From NCBI RefSeq assembly GCF_001528665.1, contig NZ_BBYJ01000020.1, positions 97,575 through 161,574 of the forward strand: a stretch of DNA of 64,000 bases, given 5' to 3'. Source of the DNA: Microtetraspora malaysiensis. GTDB taxonomy: Bacteria > Actinomycetota > Actinomycetes > Streptosporangiales > Streptosporangiaceae. The position numbers and the translations under genes are program-made. Shown here piece by piece: positions 22,900-33,179 of this stretch. The notes under the pieces were generated by a model. That model worked only from the letters and a program-made list of their open reading frames with translations, was not told the origin of the DNA and ran no database searches. Position 1 is the stretch's first letter, and each line of letters opens with the position of its first letter.

Positions 22900-24231
22900 T
22901 TATCGGACGAGCGCCGCCGATGCGGTGGATCCCGGCATGTTCGCACGGATTCCGACGGCTTCGAGAGCCCTACGATACGCCTTGGCCTGTTCCTCGCCGG
23001 AACCGGCCTGCCCCCAGAGGTCGCCGAGCTGGCGCCAGGCGCGGGCGGTCTCCCGGTCGATGCCGGCGGCGGTCCCTTCCAGCAGATCCTGCGCCGTCCG
23101 CAGCGCCGGACCGGCGTCCTGGGAGCGTGCCAAGGCGATCTCGGCCAGTACGAGATGGGCGGTGGCCGGCACCGTCCCTCCCGTCCCCACGAGCAGATCG
23201 AGCGCCCGGACGGCGAAATCCGTCGCCGCTTCGACGTCACCCGAACGGAAACGTACGTGCGACAGCACGATCAGGCTGCGCGCGTGCTCGGCCACCCTGC
23301 CGGGCAGCTCGGCGAGGATCTGGGTCGCGGACGCGGCCAACTCGTTGGCTCGGTCCAAATCGGTGTCCTCGGCGGCCACCGAGGTGTGCCTCGCCCAGTT
23401 CATCGCAATTCGGGCGAAGCGGAACGCGAGCCGCTCGGGCCTGCCGGTCGCGATCGCGTCCTCCGCGAGCTGTACGGCGAGGGCCGAGTCTTCGCCTTCG
23501 GAGGCGGTGACGCTCGCCTTCCAGAGCGCCATCACCTCGTCGACGCGGTGGTGGGCGCACTCCGGGGTGTCGTGCGCGGCCAGAACACGCTCGACGTATG
23601 GGAGGCCGGTCTCGGTCTCGGCCAGCGCGTCGGCGAGCTCCATCGCCAGCTCGCCGTGCTCGATGCCGAGCGGCTCCACCTGGGACAGCGCCTGCGCGCC
23701 CAGGTCCCGGGCGCGCAACGTGTCACCGGCCCGCTGGTAGCAACGACAGAGAGCGACGGTGATGGGCAGGTCGGCCAGGCGCTCGGGGTGTGCGGTCGCC
23801 TCCCTGCGCAGCCGCTCGTACGCCTCGACGGCGGAGCCGGTGAGCCCCTGGGCCTCCAGCGCCCGCGCCAGCCCGAGCTGAGCGTGCGCGGCGAGCATCG
23901 CGTTCTCCTCGCCGGCGGCCTTGACAATGTCGCCGAATCGGTCGGCCGCAATTGCCGGATCGCCGTGGAAAAGCTCAAGCTGGGCGTGACGGAGCCCCAG
24001 CTCGGTGTCGATGCGTTGCCGTGGTTCGATCCCGTGCAGGAGGAACTCAGTGGTGCATCCGAGCCGTTCCGCGAGCAGCCGCGCCACGACGGGCGTGGGC
24101 GTTCGCTTTCCGGACTCGATGAGCGAGACATAACTGTCGGAAAGGTCGGGTCCGGCCAGCTGGGCCTGAGACATGCGCCTGCTCAACCGCAGTCCGCGGA
24201 CGCGGTCACCGATGGTTCCCTGACTCGGCAT
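22900..24231 (-). CDS. XRE-family regulator with TPR-like repeats
   Basis: The 443-residue protein has an N-terminal helix-turn-helix (GDRVRGLRLSRRMSQAQLAG ... SYVSLIESGKRTP, about residues 7-50) and then about 370 residues of paired helices typical of tetratricopeptide repeats (AAHAQLGLARALEAQGL and similar). This layout is common in actinomycete regulators that answer to peptides or protein partners. I chose ATG 24231 because GAGAGATCAG precedes it; a GTG 12 codons upstream is an alternative and could be leaderless. Its target is unknown. Confidence 0.85.
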   Translation of the reverse strand: MPSQGTIGDRVRGLRLSRRMSQAQLAGPDLSDSYVSLIESGKRTPTPVVARLLAERLGCTTEFLLHGIEPRQRIDTELGLRHAQLELFHGDPAIAADRFGDIVKAAGEENAMLAAHAQLGLARALEAQGLTGSAVEAYERLRREATAHPERLADLPITVALCRCYQRAGDTLRARDLGAQALSQVEPLGIEHGELAMELADALAETETGLPYVERVLAAHDTPECAHHRVDEVMALWKASVTASEGEDSALAVQLAEDAIATGRPERLAFRFARIAMNWARHTSVAAEDTDLDRANELAASATQILAELPGRVAEHARSLIVLSHVRFRSGDVEAATDFAVRALDLLVGTGGTVPATAHLVLAEIALARSQDAGPALRTAQDLLEGTAAGIDRETARAWRQLGDLWGQAGSGEEQAKAYRRALEAVGIRANMPGSTASAALVR

Positions 24232-24352
24232 CTGATCTCTCAGGGCGGGGAAATGGTCAATGGTCACGTCATAATGGCACGAAGCTAGCGAATCGTGTAA
24301 CCCTTGGTCAGGAATCGCCGCGGTGAAGGTTCGATCACAACCTCACAGGCCA

Positions 24353-24883
24353 TCAGTCGTCCGCATCGTCCTTGCTCGGGAAGATCATCTGACAGACCTC
24401 GAGATACAGGGTCTCGGGGTAGGGGATGTGGGGAACCGTACGAAGGGCCTGATCTTGCCCGGCCGACTCCATGACGAACTCCCCGTAACCGAGCATCCGG
24501 CCCAGCAGTGAGCGCTGGAAGCTCATGTCGGTGACCTTCGCCAGTGGCATCATCGCGACCTTGCGCGTGATCAGGCCCGTGGTGAGGAGCATGCGCTGGG
24601 ACGTGACCACGAAGTAGTCGACCGACCACTCCGCGACCTTCCAGACGAAGCGGATGAGGAGCAGCAGCCAGGCCCACCAGACGACGACGAGTGCCTCGCC
24701 GCCTCCGGCGTCGCTCAGCCACTTGCTGAGCAGGCCTGCCACGACGAGCCCGCCGAAGATCTCGCCGATGGGCCGGAGAAGTACGGCGGGGTGTCGCCGC
24801 ACCATGATGACCTGGTGTTCATGGGGGAGGAGGTAACGGTTGACCGACGACGGGGCGGAGTCCCCGTGGGTCACTAGTCTCAT
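24353..24883 (-). CDS. PH domain (YdbS-like) membrane protein
   Basis: The 176-residue protein has two adjacent hydrophobic helices (GEIFGGLVVAGLLSKWL and ALVVVWWAWLLLLIRFVW, about residues 42-80) followed by the bacterial PH-like domain with VTSQRMLLTTGLITRKVAMMPLAKV. Function in actinomycetes is unknown. The ATG overlaps the stop of a 58-residue membrane protein gene as ATGA, so the two are translationally coupled. Confidence 0.82.
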   Translation of the reverse strand: MRLVTHGDSAPSSVNRYLLPHEHQVIMVRRHPAVLLRPIGEIFGGLVVAGLLSKWLSDAGGGEALVVVWWAWLLLLIRFVWKVAEWSVDYFVVTSQRMLLTTGLITRKVAMMPLAKVTDMSFQRSLLGRMLGYGEFVMESAGQDQALRTVPHIPYPETLYLEVCQMIFPSKDDADD

Positions 24884-25056
24884 GTCAGCTTTGCGAAGAA
24901 CTGGGCCATCGAGTCCGCCGCCTTCATGACGCCGCTGACGGCGCCTTGCACTGTGTGGGCCGCGTCATCCGGCCTCGACAACAGGTAGAAGGCCACCAGA
25001 CCGAGCGCTCCCCACTTCACGACTTTCTTGAGCTGCACCGCCGTCACCACTCCCAT
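24880..25056 (-). CDS. Small single-helix membrane protein, unknown function
   Basis: The 58-residue protein has one hydrophobic helix (WGALGLVAFYLLS) after a basic start (QLKKVVK) and an amphipathic C-terminus. I place the start at ATG 25056: TAATCT ends 8 nt upstream and TTTACC lies 16 bp before that, which fits a promoter for a leaderless message. It overlaps the PH-domain gene by 4 bp and is probably its partner. The family is not recognised beyond being actinomycete-like. Confidence 0.65.
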   Translation of the reverse strand: MGVVTAVQLKKVVKWGALGLVAFYLLSRPDDAAHTVQGAVSGVMKAADSMAQFFAKLT

Positions 25057-25063
25057 GACCAAT

Positions 25064-25091
25064 AGATTACCCAGCCGCCTACTTCGGTAAA
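25064..25091 (-). promoter_or_regulatory. Promoter for the two-gene membrane protein operon
   Basis: On the minus strand TTTACC (25091-25086) and TAATCT (25069-25064) are separated by 16 bp. The predicted start site falls at or beside the ATG at 25056. Confidence 0.5.
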
Positions 25092-25128
25092 GCGGTAAAA
25101 CCGGAAGAACCGGCTTCGGTGTCGACGG

Positions 25129-25347
25129 TCATGCGCGCCCTTCGGCGGCCACGGCGAGAACTTGTAGGTGCTTGCGTGCGATTCGCTCGACCAGGGCGGG
25201 GTATGCGTGGCCGGTGACCTCCTCGGCGCCGTGGTGGGCGACCTCGATGCACCGTGTCACGGTGGCGGCGGGGTGGATGCCCGCGAACTCGTCGCGGAGC
25301 GCCGCCTCGACCAACTCGTAGCGTCCGCCATGCGGAAGCTGACTCAT
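25129..25347 (-). CDS. Small helical protein, possibly a three-helix bundle dimerisation domain
   Basis: The 72-residue protein looks all-helical: YELVEAALRDEFAGIHP, AATVTRCIEVAHHGAEEV and PALVERIARKHLQVLAV. The pattern resembles short actinobacterial proteins named for a three-helix bundle dimerisation domain, but no function is known. ATG 25347 follows GGGGGAG by 4 nt, a strong initiation site. It stands alone between the PH-domain operon and upp. Confidence 0.65.
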   Translation of the reverse strand: MSQLPHGGRYELVEAALRDEFAGIHPAATVTRCIEVAHHGAEEVTGHAYPALVERIARKHLQVLAVAAEGRA

Positions 25348-25461
25348 GACTCCCCCTGATGAGCGGCCCCGGTGGCCGGGAACGCAAAGACACGTCGTCG
25401 TTACTCTACGTACCCAGACGAGTACATGCTGTAACTAGACGCGGGAAAGTCTGGGAAAAGT

Positions 25462-26100
25462 TCAGACGACGCCGTAGAGGCGGTCGCCGGCGTCGCCGAG
25501 ACCCGGGACGATGTACCCGTTCTCGTTGAGCCGCTCGTCCATGCCCGCCGTCACCACGCGGATCGGCTTGCCCGAGCCCTGGAACATCTTGTCCAGGTAC
25601 GCCACGCCTTCGGGCGCCGCGAGCAGGCAGAGCGCGGTGACGTCCTCGGCTCCCCGGTCGAAGAGGAACTGGATCGCCGCGCCGAGCGTGCCGCCGGTGG
25701 CCAGCATCGGGTCGAGCACGTAGCACTGCCGGCCGGAGAGGTCCTCGGGCAGGCGGGTCGCGTAGGTCTGGGCCTCGAGGGTGGACTCGTCGCGGATCAT
25801 GCCGAGGAAGCCGACCTCGGCCGTGGGAAGCAGGCGCATCATTCCGTCGAGCATGCCGAGGCCGGCCCGCAGGATCGGCACCACGAGCGGCGCGGGGCGC
25901 GACAGCCGTATGCCGTGGGCGGGCGCGAGCGGGGTCTGCACGGTCACGTCCGTGATGCGGACGTCCCGGGTCGCCTCGTACGCGAGAAGTGTCACCAGTT
26001 CGTCAGCGAGACGGCGGAACGTCGGCGAGTCGGTGCGGACGTCACGCAGCGTGGTCAGCTTGTGGGCGACGAGAGGGTGGTCAACGACGAGGCTTTCCAT
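25462..26100 (-). CDS. upp: Uracil phosphoribosyltransferase
   Basis: The 212-residue enzyme converts uracil and PRPP to UMP in pyrimidine salvage. Family marks are [33 protein letters not shown], the PRPP-binding loop [11 protein letters not shown] and the uracil-binding end [17 protein letters not shown] chose ATG 26100 to match the family. TACCTT lies 7 nt upstream, so the transcript may be leaderless. It is divergent from the tadA-associated genes; the shared 139-bp gap holds both promoters. Confidence 0.96.
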   Translation of the reverse strand: MESLVVDHPLVAHKLTTLRDVRTDSPTFRRLADELVTLLAYEATRDVRITDVTVQTPLAPAHGIRLSRPAPLVVPILRAGLGMLDGMMRLLPTAEVGFLGMIRDESTLEAQTYATRLPEDLSGRQCYVLDPMLATGGTLGAAIQFLFDRGAEDVTALCLLAAPEGVAYLDKMFQGSGKPIRVVTAGMDERLNENGYIVPGLGDAGDRLYGVV

Positions 26101-26239
26101 GCCACAGAAGGTACCGTCCGGAGCAATAGGGACGAACGTCACCGGCGGTTTTGATCACAATTTGGCGCGGAAGCCGTACGGTTGGGACCGGATTCTGCGA
26201 CGATTGCCTGACGTTAGGACCGCATCGGTGGGGATGACG

Positions 26240-27687
<1,448 letters not shown>

Positions 27688-27731
27688 AACGACGGCGCGG
27701 GCATAAGCGTTTGTCCGGTAAGCTGACCAAC

Positions 27732-27819
27732 GGTGGCGTCGCCTAGTGGCCGAGGGCGCACGCCTCGAAAGCGTGTGTAGGGCAACCTACCGTGGGTTCA
27801 AATCCCACCGCCACCGCCA
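27732..27819 (+). tRNA. tRNA-Ser (anticodon CGA)
   Basis: The acceptor GGTGGCG (27732-27738) pairs with CGCCACC (27809-27815). The anticodon stem CACGC/GCGTG encloses loop CTCGAAA, giving anticodon CGA, which reads UCG. A long variable arm and GGTTCAAAT T-loop fit serine. The 3' CCA (27817-27819) is encoded. Confidence 0.96.
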
Positions 27820-27824
27820 GCACG

Positions 27825-27934
27825 AAGAGCCGCTGACCTGCGTGAAAAGGTCGGCGGCTCTTTCGCTTTCCACCTCATGAGGCGCCGGTGGGGTACGGGA
27901 CCCCGCTGATCAACGCAAGAGCCGCTGACCTGCG
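27825..27934 (+). repeat. Direct repeat of the tRNA-Ser 3' flank
   Basis: AAGAGCCGCTGACCTGCG occurs exactly at 27825-27842 and 27917-27934, 92 bp apart. The bases after each copy are also related (GGTCGGCGGCTC and GGCCGGCGGCCC), so the second copy is a decayed version of the terminator hairpin. Confidence 0.7.
27826..27864 (+). terminator. Intrinsic terminator after tRNA-Ser(CGA)
   Basis: AGAGCCGCTGACC (27826-27838) pairs with GGTCGGCGGCTCT (27849-27861), 13 pairs including one G-U, followed by TTTCG. Confidence 0.8.
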
Positions 27935-27987
27935 CGAGGCCGGCGGCCCTGTCGCCTGTCGTGTCGCCCCCGTCCGGGCGGCGTGGC

Positions 27988-28284
27988 TCAGCCCTCGAGT
28001 TCGAGCACCCGGGCGTGCAACATGGAACGCTGGTGCAGCGCGGCGCGCAACGCCCGGTGCAGGCCGTCCTCCAGGTAGAGGTCGCCGTTCCACTGGACCA
28101 CGTGCGGGAACAGGTCGCCGTAGAACGTGGAGTCCCTGGCGAGCAGGGAGTGCAGGTCGAGAACCGCTTTCGTCGTGATCAGTGAGTCCAGCCTGACCTG
28201 CCGCGGGGGGATCTTGGCCCACTCGCGGTTCGACAGGCTGTGCTCGGGGTAGGGGCGTCCGTCGCCGACCAACTTAAAGATCAC
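27988..28284 (-). CDS. ParB/sulfiredoxin-fold-like small protein
   Basis: The 98-residue protein (MIFKLVGDGRPYPEHSLS...) has the pattern VRLDSLITTK ... HVVQWNGDLYLEDGLHRALRAAL, which resembles the ParB-like nuclease fold, where a substrate line is followed by a GxHR motif (here DGLHR). It is widely conserved in actinobacteria; some databases link such proteins to toxin-antitoxin modules, but no partner gene is next to it. The GTG at 28284 has TAGACT 7 nt upstream and no ribosome binding site, so it is probably leaderless. Confidence 0.65.
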   Translation of the reverse strand: MIFKLVGDGRPYPEHSLSNREWAKIPPRQVRLDSLITTKAVLDLHSLLARDSTFYGDLFPHVVQWNGDLYLEDGLHRALRAALHQRSMLHARVLELEG

Positions 28285-28332
28285 GGTACGTAGTCTAGGA
28301 GAGAAAGCCGCCCCGCGACGTGGGGGATCTCG

Positions 28333-29199
28333 TCAGATCGCCCCGGAGAAGGTGTCGCAGCGCCGCGGATCGCCGGAGCTGTAGCCGGTTTTGAACCACT
28401 TCATTCGCTGGGCGGACGTGCCGTGCGTGAAGTTCTCCGGGCTGACCCGGCCCCGCGCCTTCTCCTGGATGCGGTCGTCGCCGACGGCGGAGGCGGCGTC
28501 GAGCGCCTGGCGGATGTCGGCGTCGCTGAAGGGCTTGGCGAAGAACCCGGTGCCCACCGCGTTCTTCGCCCAGACGCCGGCGTAGCAGTCGGCCTGCAGT
28601 TCGAGCCGTACCGAGCCGCTGGTCGCGCCCCGGCCGGTGCCCTTGGAGATGTCACCGAGGAGGTTCTGCACGTGGTGGCCGTACTCGTGGGCGATGACGT
28701 ACGCCTGGGAGAACGGGCCGCCCTCGGCGCCGAACTTGCTGTGCAGCTCCTCGAAGAAGCCGAGGTCGAGGTAGACCTGCCGGTCGGCCGAGCAGTAGAA
28801 GGGGCCGACGGAGGAGTCGGCCGCGCCGCAACCGGTCTGGATGCCCCGGGTGAACAACACCGTTCGGGCCTGCCGATAGCCGTTGATCTCGCCCTTCCAG
28901 TACTTCTGGATGCTGTTGACGACGCCGACGACCCGGCACTTCTCGGACTGGTCGGCGTCCGCGCCGGTCTTGCACTGGGCGGCGAGGTCGCCGCTGCTCG
29001 TGGACCTGCCGCTCTGGGCGGGCTGCCCGCCGCCGCTCAGGAGCTCGGTCGGGTCGACGCCGAAGACGAGGGCCAGGACGACCACCACGATGCCCACGGC
29101 GCCGCCGCCGATCGCGAGCCCGCCGCCCCGGGACATGCCGCCGGACCCGACGTCGTCCACCTGCGAGGCGTCGAGTTCGGCCCGGTCATCGAAATCCAT
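28333..29199 (-). CDS. Neutral zinc metallopeptidase (YpfJ family)
   Basis: The 288-residue protein starts MDFDDRAELDASQVDD, has a Gly-rich segment and one membrane helix (AVGIVVVVLALVFGV, about residues 35-50), and an external peptidase domain with zinc motif HEYGHHVQ and the third-ligand region ELQADCYAGVW. Cysteines (CKTGADAD, KCRVV, GCGAADS, FYCSAD) probably form disulfides. This is the family commonly annotated as neutral zinc metallopeptidase YpfJ; its substrate is unknown. ATG 29199 is chosen by family match, with GGAG 9 nt upstream. Confidence 0.88.
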   Translation of the reverse strand: MDFDDRAELDASQVDDVGSGGMSRGGGLAIGGGAVGIVVVVLALVFGVDPTELLSGGGQPAQSGRSTSSGDLAAQCKTGADADQSEKCRVVGVVNSIQKYWKGEINGYRQARTVLFTRGIQTGCGAADSSVGPFYCSADRQVYLDLGFFEELHSKFGAEGGPFSQAYVIAHEYGHHVQNLLGDISKGTGRGATSGSVRLELQADCYAGVWAKNAVGTGFFAKPFSDADIRQALDAASAVGDDRIQEKARGRVSPENFTHGTSAQRMKWFKTGYSSGDPRRCDTFSGAI

Positions 29200-29540
29200 T
29201 CCGCGACGCTCCAGTTTGCGCGTGATCCTCGTGCGCATCGCGATGCCATCCACATCGCTGATGCCCCTTATGAAGAGAATCATGACCGCTGGAGGCTTGT
29301 GCCGGATGTGAGGGGGTGGCCGGGTCCGGAGCGGGTTCGCCGAGGACGTCCGGTCGCGGCGACGGCGACACAGTGTTCCCCGCACCAGGTTCCCCCGCAC
29401 CAGGTTCCCCCGCACCGGGCCGCCCGCGGTTGGGCGCGACTCGGTCCGCGTAGCGACGTGAGCTCCAAGGTGGGCCTGATGGGGCGTCAACAGGCCCGAA
29501 GGCCGGCCCCGAACACACGGAAGCCGACCCCCAGACGCAC

Positions 29541-29572
29541 GAAAGCCCCGGTTGTATCAGACCGGGGCTTTC
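29541..29572 (-). terminator. Hairpin terminator after tRNA-Ser(GGA)
   Basis: GAAAGCCCCGGT and ACCGGGGCTTTC pair over 12 bp around an 8-nt loop. On the minus strand it follows the tRNA gene by 25 bp and is followed by a GTGCG tail. Confidence 0.75.
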
Positions 29573-29596
29573 GTGTTCTTGCTGCTCAACCAAGCG

Positions 29597-29682
29597 CGGA
29601 GGATAGGAGATTCGAACTCCTGAGGGGTTGCCCCCAACACGCTTTCCAAGCGTGCGCCCTAGGCCAACTAGGCGAATCCTCC
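29597..29682 (-). tRNA. tRNA-Ser (anticodon GGA)
   Basis: Read on the minus strand, acceptor GGAGGAT pairs with ATCCTCC, the anticodon stem CACGC/GCGTG encloses TTGGAAA (anticodon GGA, reading UCC and UCU), and a long variable arm and GTTCGAATC T-loop are present. No CCA is encoded, unlike the other serine tRNA here. Confidence 0.95.
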
Positions 29683-29779
29683 GCCGAAAAGCTTAGCGGA
29701 CTTTCCGACCAGTGGTGACCACAGTTTTCCGGTGCTCGGTCCGGCCTCGGCACACCGCGGGAGTGGTTAGACTGTCTGC

Positions 29780-29868
29780 GGACCCCTCGCGCGGCGTCAT
29801 CCTGTGAACCTCCCCAGGGCCGGAAGGCAGCAAGGATAAACGGGCTCTGGCGGGTGTGCGGGGGGTCT
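29780..29868 (+). ncRNA. ffs: Signal recognition particle RNA (small bacterial type)
   Basis: The conserved SRP core is present: CCTCCCCAGGGCCGG, the tetraloop-side bulge AAGGCAGCAAGG, and the returning strand GGGCTCTGGCGGGTG. The ends GGACCCCTCGCGCG and GTGCGGGGGGTC close the long stem. The RNA binds Ffh and targets membrane proteins. It lies directly before dnaX, as in many actinobacteria. Confidence 0.92.
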
Positions 29869-29915
29869 CTGAGTTTAGGGAACCGCCGACCGGGTCGACC
29901 CCCCGAGGAGACGGC

Positions 29916-32099
29916 ATGAGTCTTGCGCTGTACCGCAAGTACAGGCCCGGGACGTTCGCCGAGGTCAAGGGGCAGGAACACGTCACGGAGCCGCTGCGCC
30001 AGGCGTTGCGGAGCGGGCGGATCAACCATGCCTACCTGTTCAGCGGCCCGCGCGGCTGCGGCAAGACCTCCAGCGCGCGCATCCTCGCCCGCTCACTGAA
30101 CTGCGAGAAGGGCCCGACGCCCGATCCCTGCGGCGAGTGCGATTCGTGCGTGGCCCTGGGCCCGACCGGCCCCGGGCACCTCGACGTCATCGAGATCGAC
30201 GCCGCGTCGCACGGTGGCGTGGACGACGCCCGCGACCTGCGGGAGCGCGCGTTCTTCGCGCCGGTCTCGGCGCGCTACAAGATCTACATCATCGACGAGG
30301 CGCACATGGTGACCCGCGAGGGTTTCAACGCGCTGCTCAAACTCGTCGAGGAGCCCCCGCCGCACCTCAAGTTCGTCTTCGCCACGACCGAGCCGGAGAA
30401 GGTCATCGGGACGATCAAGTCCCGCACCCACCACTACCCCTTCCGGCTGATGCCCCCGGCGACGTTGCGTCAGCTCATGGAGGAGATCCTCGACTCCGAG
30501 TCGGTGCCGTACGAGCCGACGGCGCTGCCGCTCGTGGTGCGCGCGGGCGCGGGCTCGGCCCGTGACTCGCTGTCGATCCTCGACCAGCTCCTGGCCGGTG
30601 CCGACGAGTCCGGGATCACCTACCAGCGCGCGGTGTCCCTGCTGGGCTACACCGACGGCGACCTGCTCGACGAGGTGGTCGAGGCGTTCGCCAAGCGGGA
30701 CGGCGCAGCGGTTTTCCAGACGGTCAACCGGGTCATCGAGGGCGGTCACGACCCCCGGCGGTTCGCGATGGACCTGCTGGAGCGCTTCCGCGACCTGGTC
30801 ATCCTCGCCAACGTGCCGGAGGCTGCGGGCAACGGCCTGCTCGATCGGCCGGCCGACGAGCTGGAGCGCCTCCAGGCGCAGGCGGCGTTGATGGGCCCGG
30901 CGGAGCTGACCCGCGCCGCCGAGATCTTCAACACCGGACTGACCGAGATGCGCGGCGCGGCCTCGCCTCGGCTGCTTCTCGAGCTGATGTGCGCCCGCGT
31001 GCTGCTGCCCGCCGCCGCGGAGGGTGAGACCGCACTGCTCGCGCGGCTCGAACGCCTCGAACGCCTCGAACGCGGCGGCGTGCCGGGCCTGGCCGCCCCG
31101 GTGCCCGGCGTCGCGGTCCCCGCTCCGCAGCCGTCTCCGGCGGCCGCACCGGCTCCCGCCGCCCCGGCGGCTCCCACGGCTCCCATGTCGGCGCCCGGAT
31201 CCGGGTCCCCGGCGGCCCCCGCGCGTACGGCTCCCGCGCCCGATTCGCGGGACGACTGGCCCACCCCGGCGCGGCCGGGCGCGGCGAGCGCGCCCCCGAG
31301 GGACGACGCCCCATCCGCCGCACCGGCGGCGGTGGGAGGGCCGATCCAGCAGGCGTGGCCCAGGGTCCTGGACGCGATCAAGAACAGGCAGCGCGTCGCC
31401 TGGATGATCCTTAATACGCAGGGCCGGCTCCTCGGCGTGGACGGCAACCTGGTGACCGTCGGCTTCGAGAAGCCCGGCGACGTGCAGGGCTTCCTCAAGG
31501 GCAAGCGCGACGAGGTGGTCGCGGCGGCGCTCGGCGACGTCCTGGGCGGCACCTGGCGGGTCGACGTGGTCGTCGGGAGTTCCGGCCCGCCCGCCGGTGC
31601 TCCCGCCGCGCGCGGCTCCGCCGCCCCCTCCGGCGGGTACGGCACCGCCGACGCGGGCTCACGGCCGGCCGCCCGGACCGAGGGGCAGCCCCGGCCGTCC
31701 GCCGCCGACCCGCGTACGCCGCCGGAGCCGGCGGCGCCCGCGAGCGGTCCCGAGGCCGGTGGCGGGGACGCGGGCGCGTCACAGACGACCGACGAGTCGT
31801 GGCCGGACGCGCCCTCGGACGAGGACGACGGTCGTCCGCCGGCCGGGTCGGGCGGCTCGCGCGGTTCCGCGCCCGGCCCGGGGCTGGCGGCGGCGAGGTC
31901 GGCGGCCAAGGCCGCGGCCCAGTCGGGGCCGCGCCAGGCGTGGCCGGAAGCGGTGCCGAGCCGATCCACGCCCGGGCAGGCGACGGACGACGTCGACCCG
32001 CTCAATGACGCGGACGCCGACGGGGACGAGCTGACCGGGATGGCGCTCATCCAGCGTGAGCTCGGTGGCCGTGTCATTGAGGAAATCGACCACTCCTGA
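29916..32099 (+). CDS. dnaX: DNA polymerase III subunits gamma/tau
   Basis: The 727-residue clamp-loader protein has Walker A GPRGCGKTS at residues 44-52, a zinc site (Cys63, 72, 75, 78), Walker B IYIIDEAHM and sensor ATTEPEKV. A long Pro/Ala-rich linker starts near residue 390, followed by a conserved tau-like domain (QAWPRVLDAIKNRQRVAWMI) and a further Pro/Gly-rich tail. It loads the beta clamp and couples polymerase to helicase. ATG 29916 follows GAGGAG at 5 nt. I see no slippery site for a programmed frameshift, so only the full-length form is predicted. Confidence 0.96.
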   Translation: MSLALYRKYRPGTFAEVKGQEHVTEPLRQALRSGRINHAYLFSGPRGCGKTSSARILARSLNCEKGPTPDPCGECDSCVALGPTGPGHLDVIEIDAASHGGVDDARDLRERAFFAPVSARYKIYIIDEAHMVTREGFNALLKLVEEPPPHLKFVFATTEPEKVIGTIKSRTHHYPFRLMPPATLRQLMEEILDSESVPYEPTALPLVVRAGAGSARDSLSILDQLLAGADESGITYQRAVSLLGYTDGDLLDEVVEAFAKRDGAAVFQTVNRVIEGGHDPRRFAMDLLERFRDLVILANVPEAAGNGLLDRPADELERLQAQAALMGPAELTRAAEIFNTGLTEMRGAASPRLLLELMCARVLLPAAAEGETALLARLERLERLERGGVPGLAAPVPGVAVPAPQPSPAAAPAPAAPAAPTAPMSAPGSGSPAAPARTAPAPDSRDDWPTPARPGAASAPPRDDAPSAAPAAVGGPIQQAWPRVLDAIKNRQRVAWMILNTQGRLLGVDGNLVTVGFEKPGDVQGFLKGKRDEVVAAALGDVLGGTWRVDVVVGSSGPPAGAPAARGSAAPSGGYGTADAGSRPAARTEGQPRPSAADPRTPPEPAAPASGPEAGGGDAGASQTTDESWPDAPSDEDDGRPPAGSGGSRGSAPGPGLAAARSAAKAAAQSGPRQAWPEAVPSRSTPGQATDDVDPLNDADADGDELTGMALIQRELGGRVIEEIDHS

Positions 32100-32225
32100 G
32101 GGGCCCGCACCGCCTTGCTGGGGTGCGTTTACCCGGAACACGTACATGCTCCGGTATCAGATCCGCGGCAAACGCCGTAGGCTCGTCGCGACGACAAGTC
32201 GCTGGATGCCGAGGAGCGCACGAAC

Positions 32226-32573
32226 GTGAACCCTGGAGATGTCAACCTGCAGCAGTTGCTGGAACAAGCCCAGCTCATGCAGCAGCAGCTCGTCACGGCC
32301 CAGCAGGAGCTCAGCGACGCCGAGGTCGAGGGGACCGCGGGCGGCGGGCTGGTGGTCGCGACGGTCAACGGCAGCGGAGAGCTGCTCGAACTGAGGATCA
32401 GCCCCAAGGCCGTGGACGCGGACGACCCCGAGGAGACCGTGGAGACGATCGCCGATCTGGTGCTGGCCGCGGTGCGAGACGCGGTGCGCGCGGCCGCCGA
32501 GTTGCAGCAGGAGAAGCTCGGTCCGCTGGCGCAGGGGCTCGGAGGCGGGCTCGGCCAGCTGCCCGGGTTCTAG
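32226..32573 (+). CDS. YbaB/EbfC-family nucleoid-associated protein
   Basis: The 115-residue protein has the family pattern [40 protein letters not shown] and [19 protein letters not shown]. YbaB dimers bind DNA non-specifically. The gene sits between dnaX and recR in the order conserved across bacteria. The GTG start follows GGAG at about 10 nt. Only 6 bp separate its stop from the recR start. Confidence 0.93.
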   Translation: MNPGDVNLQQLLEQAQLMQQQLVTAQQELSDAEVEGTAGGGLVVATVNGSGELLELRISPKAVDADDPEETVETIADLVLAAVRDAVRAAAELQQEKLGPLAQGLGGGLGQLPGF

Positions 32574-32579
32574 AAGATC

Positions 32580-33179
32580 ATGTACGAGGGGGTCGTCCAG
32601 AATCTGATCGACGAGCTGGGGATGCTGCCCGGCGTCGGTCCCAAGAGCGCGCAGCGCATCGCCTTCCATCTGCTGGCGGCGGATCCGGCGGACGTGAAAC
32701 GGCTGGCGCACGCGCTGCTCGAGGTCAAGGAGCGGGTCCGGTTCTGCCGTGTCTGCGGCAACGTCGCCGCGGAGGAGGAGTGCCGGATCTGCCGTGACCA
32801 GCGCCGGGACCCGCACGTCATCTGCGTCGTCGAGGAGTCGAAGGACGTCGTGGCGATCGAGAAGACCCGCGAGTTCCGCGGGCGCTACCACGTGCTCGGC
32901 GGCGCGATCAGCCCGATCGACGGGGTCGGCCCCGACGACCTGCGGATCCGCGAGCTGATGACACGGCTCGCTGACGGCCAGGTCACCGAGCTGATCCTCG
33001 CGACCGACCCGAACCTCGAAGGCGAGGCCACGGCCACCTACCTGGCCCGGCTCGTCAAGCCCATGGGGCTGAAAGTGACACGACTGGCCAGCGGTCTGCC
33101 GGTGGGCGGTGACCTCGAATACGCCGACGAGGTCACCTTGGGCCGCGCTTTCGAAGGACGGAGGCTGCTGGATGTCTGA
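32580..33179 (+). CDS. recR: Recombination protein RecR
   Basis: The 199-residue protein has an N-terminal helix-hairpin-helix ([17 protein letters not shown]), a zinc finger (CRVCGN ... CRICRD) and a Toprim domain ([16 protein letters not shown] ... [14 protein letters not shown]). RecR acts with RecF and RecO to load RecA on gapped DNA. ATG 32580 lies 6 bp after the YbaB stop, and its end overlaps the next gene by 8 bp, so the block dnaX-ybaB-recR and the DUF5063 gene is probably one unit. Confidence 0.96.
   Translation: MYEGVVQNLIDELGMLPGVGPKSAQRIAFHLLAADPADVKRLAHALLEVKERVRFCRVCGNVAAEEECRICRDQRRDPHVICVVEESKDVVAIEKTREFRGRYHVLGGAISPIDGVGPDDLRIRELMTRLADGQVTELILATDPNLEGEATATYLARLVKPMGLKVTRLASGLPVGGDLEYADEVTLGRAFEGRRLLDV

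Noticed and set aside
29916..32099. Programmed frameshift for a short DnaX form
   Set aside because: No A-rich slippery heptamer with a downstream hairpin was seen near the domain boundary.
30746..32110. 454-codon minus-strand frame
   Set aside because: It is antisense to the Pro/Ala-rich linker and tail of dnaX; composition only mirrors that low complexity.
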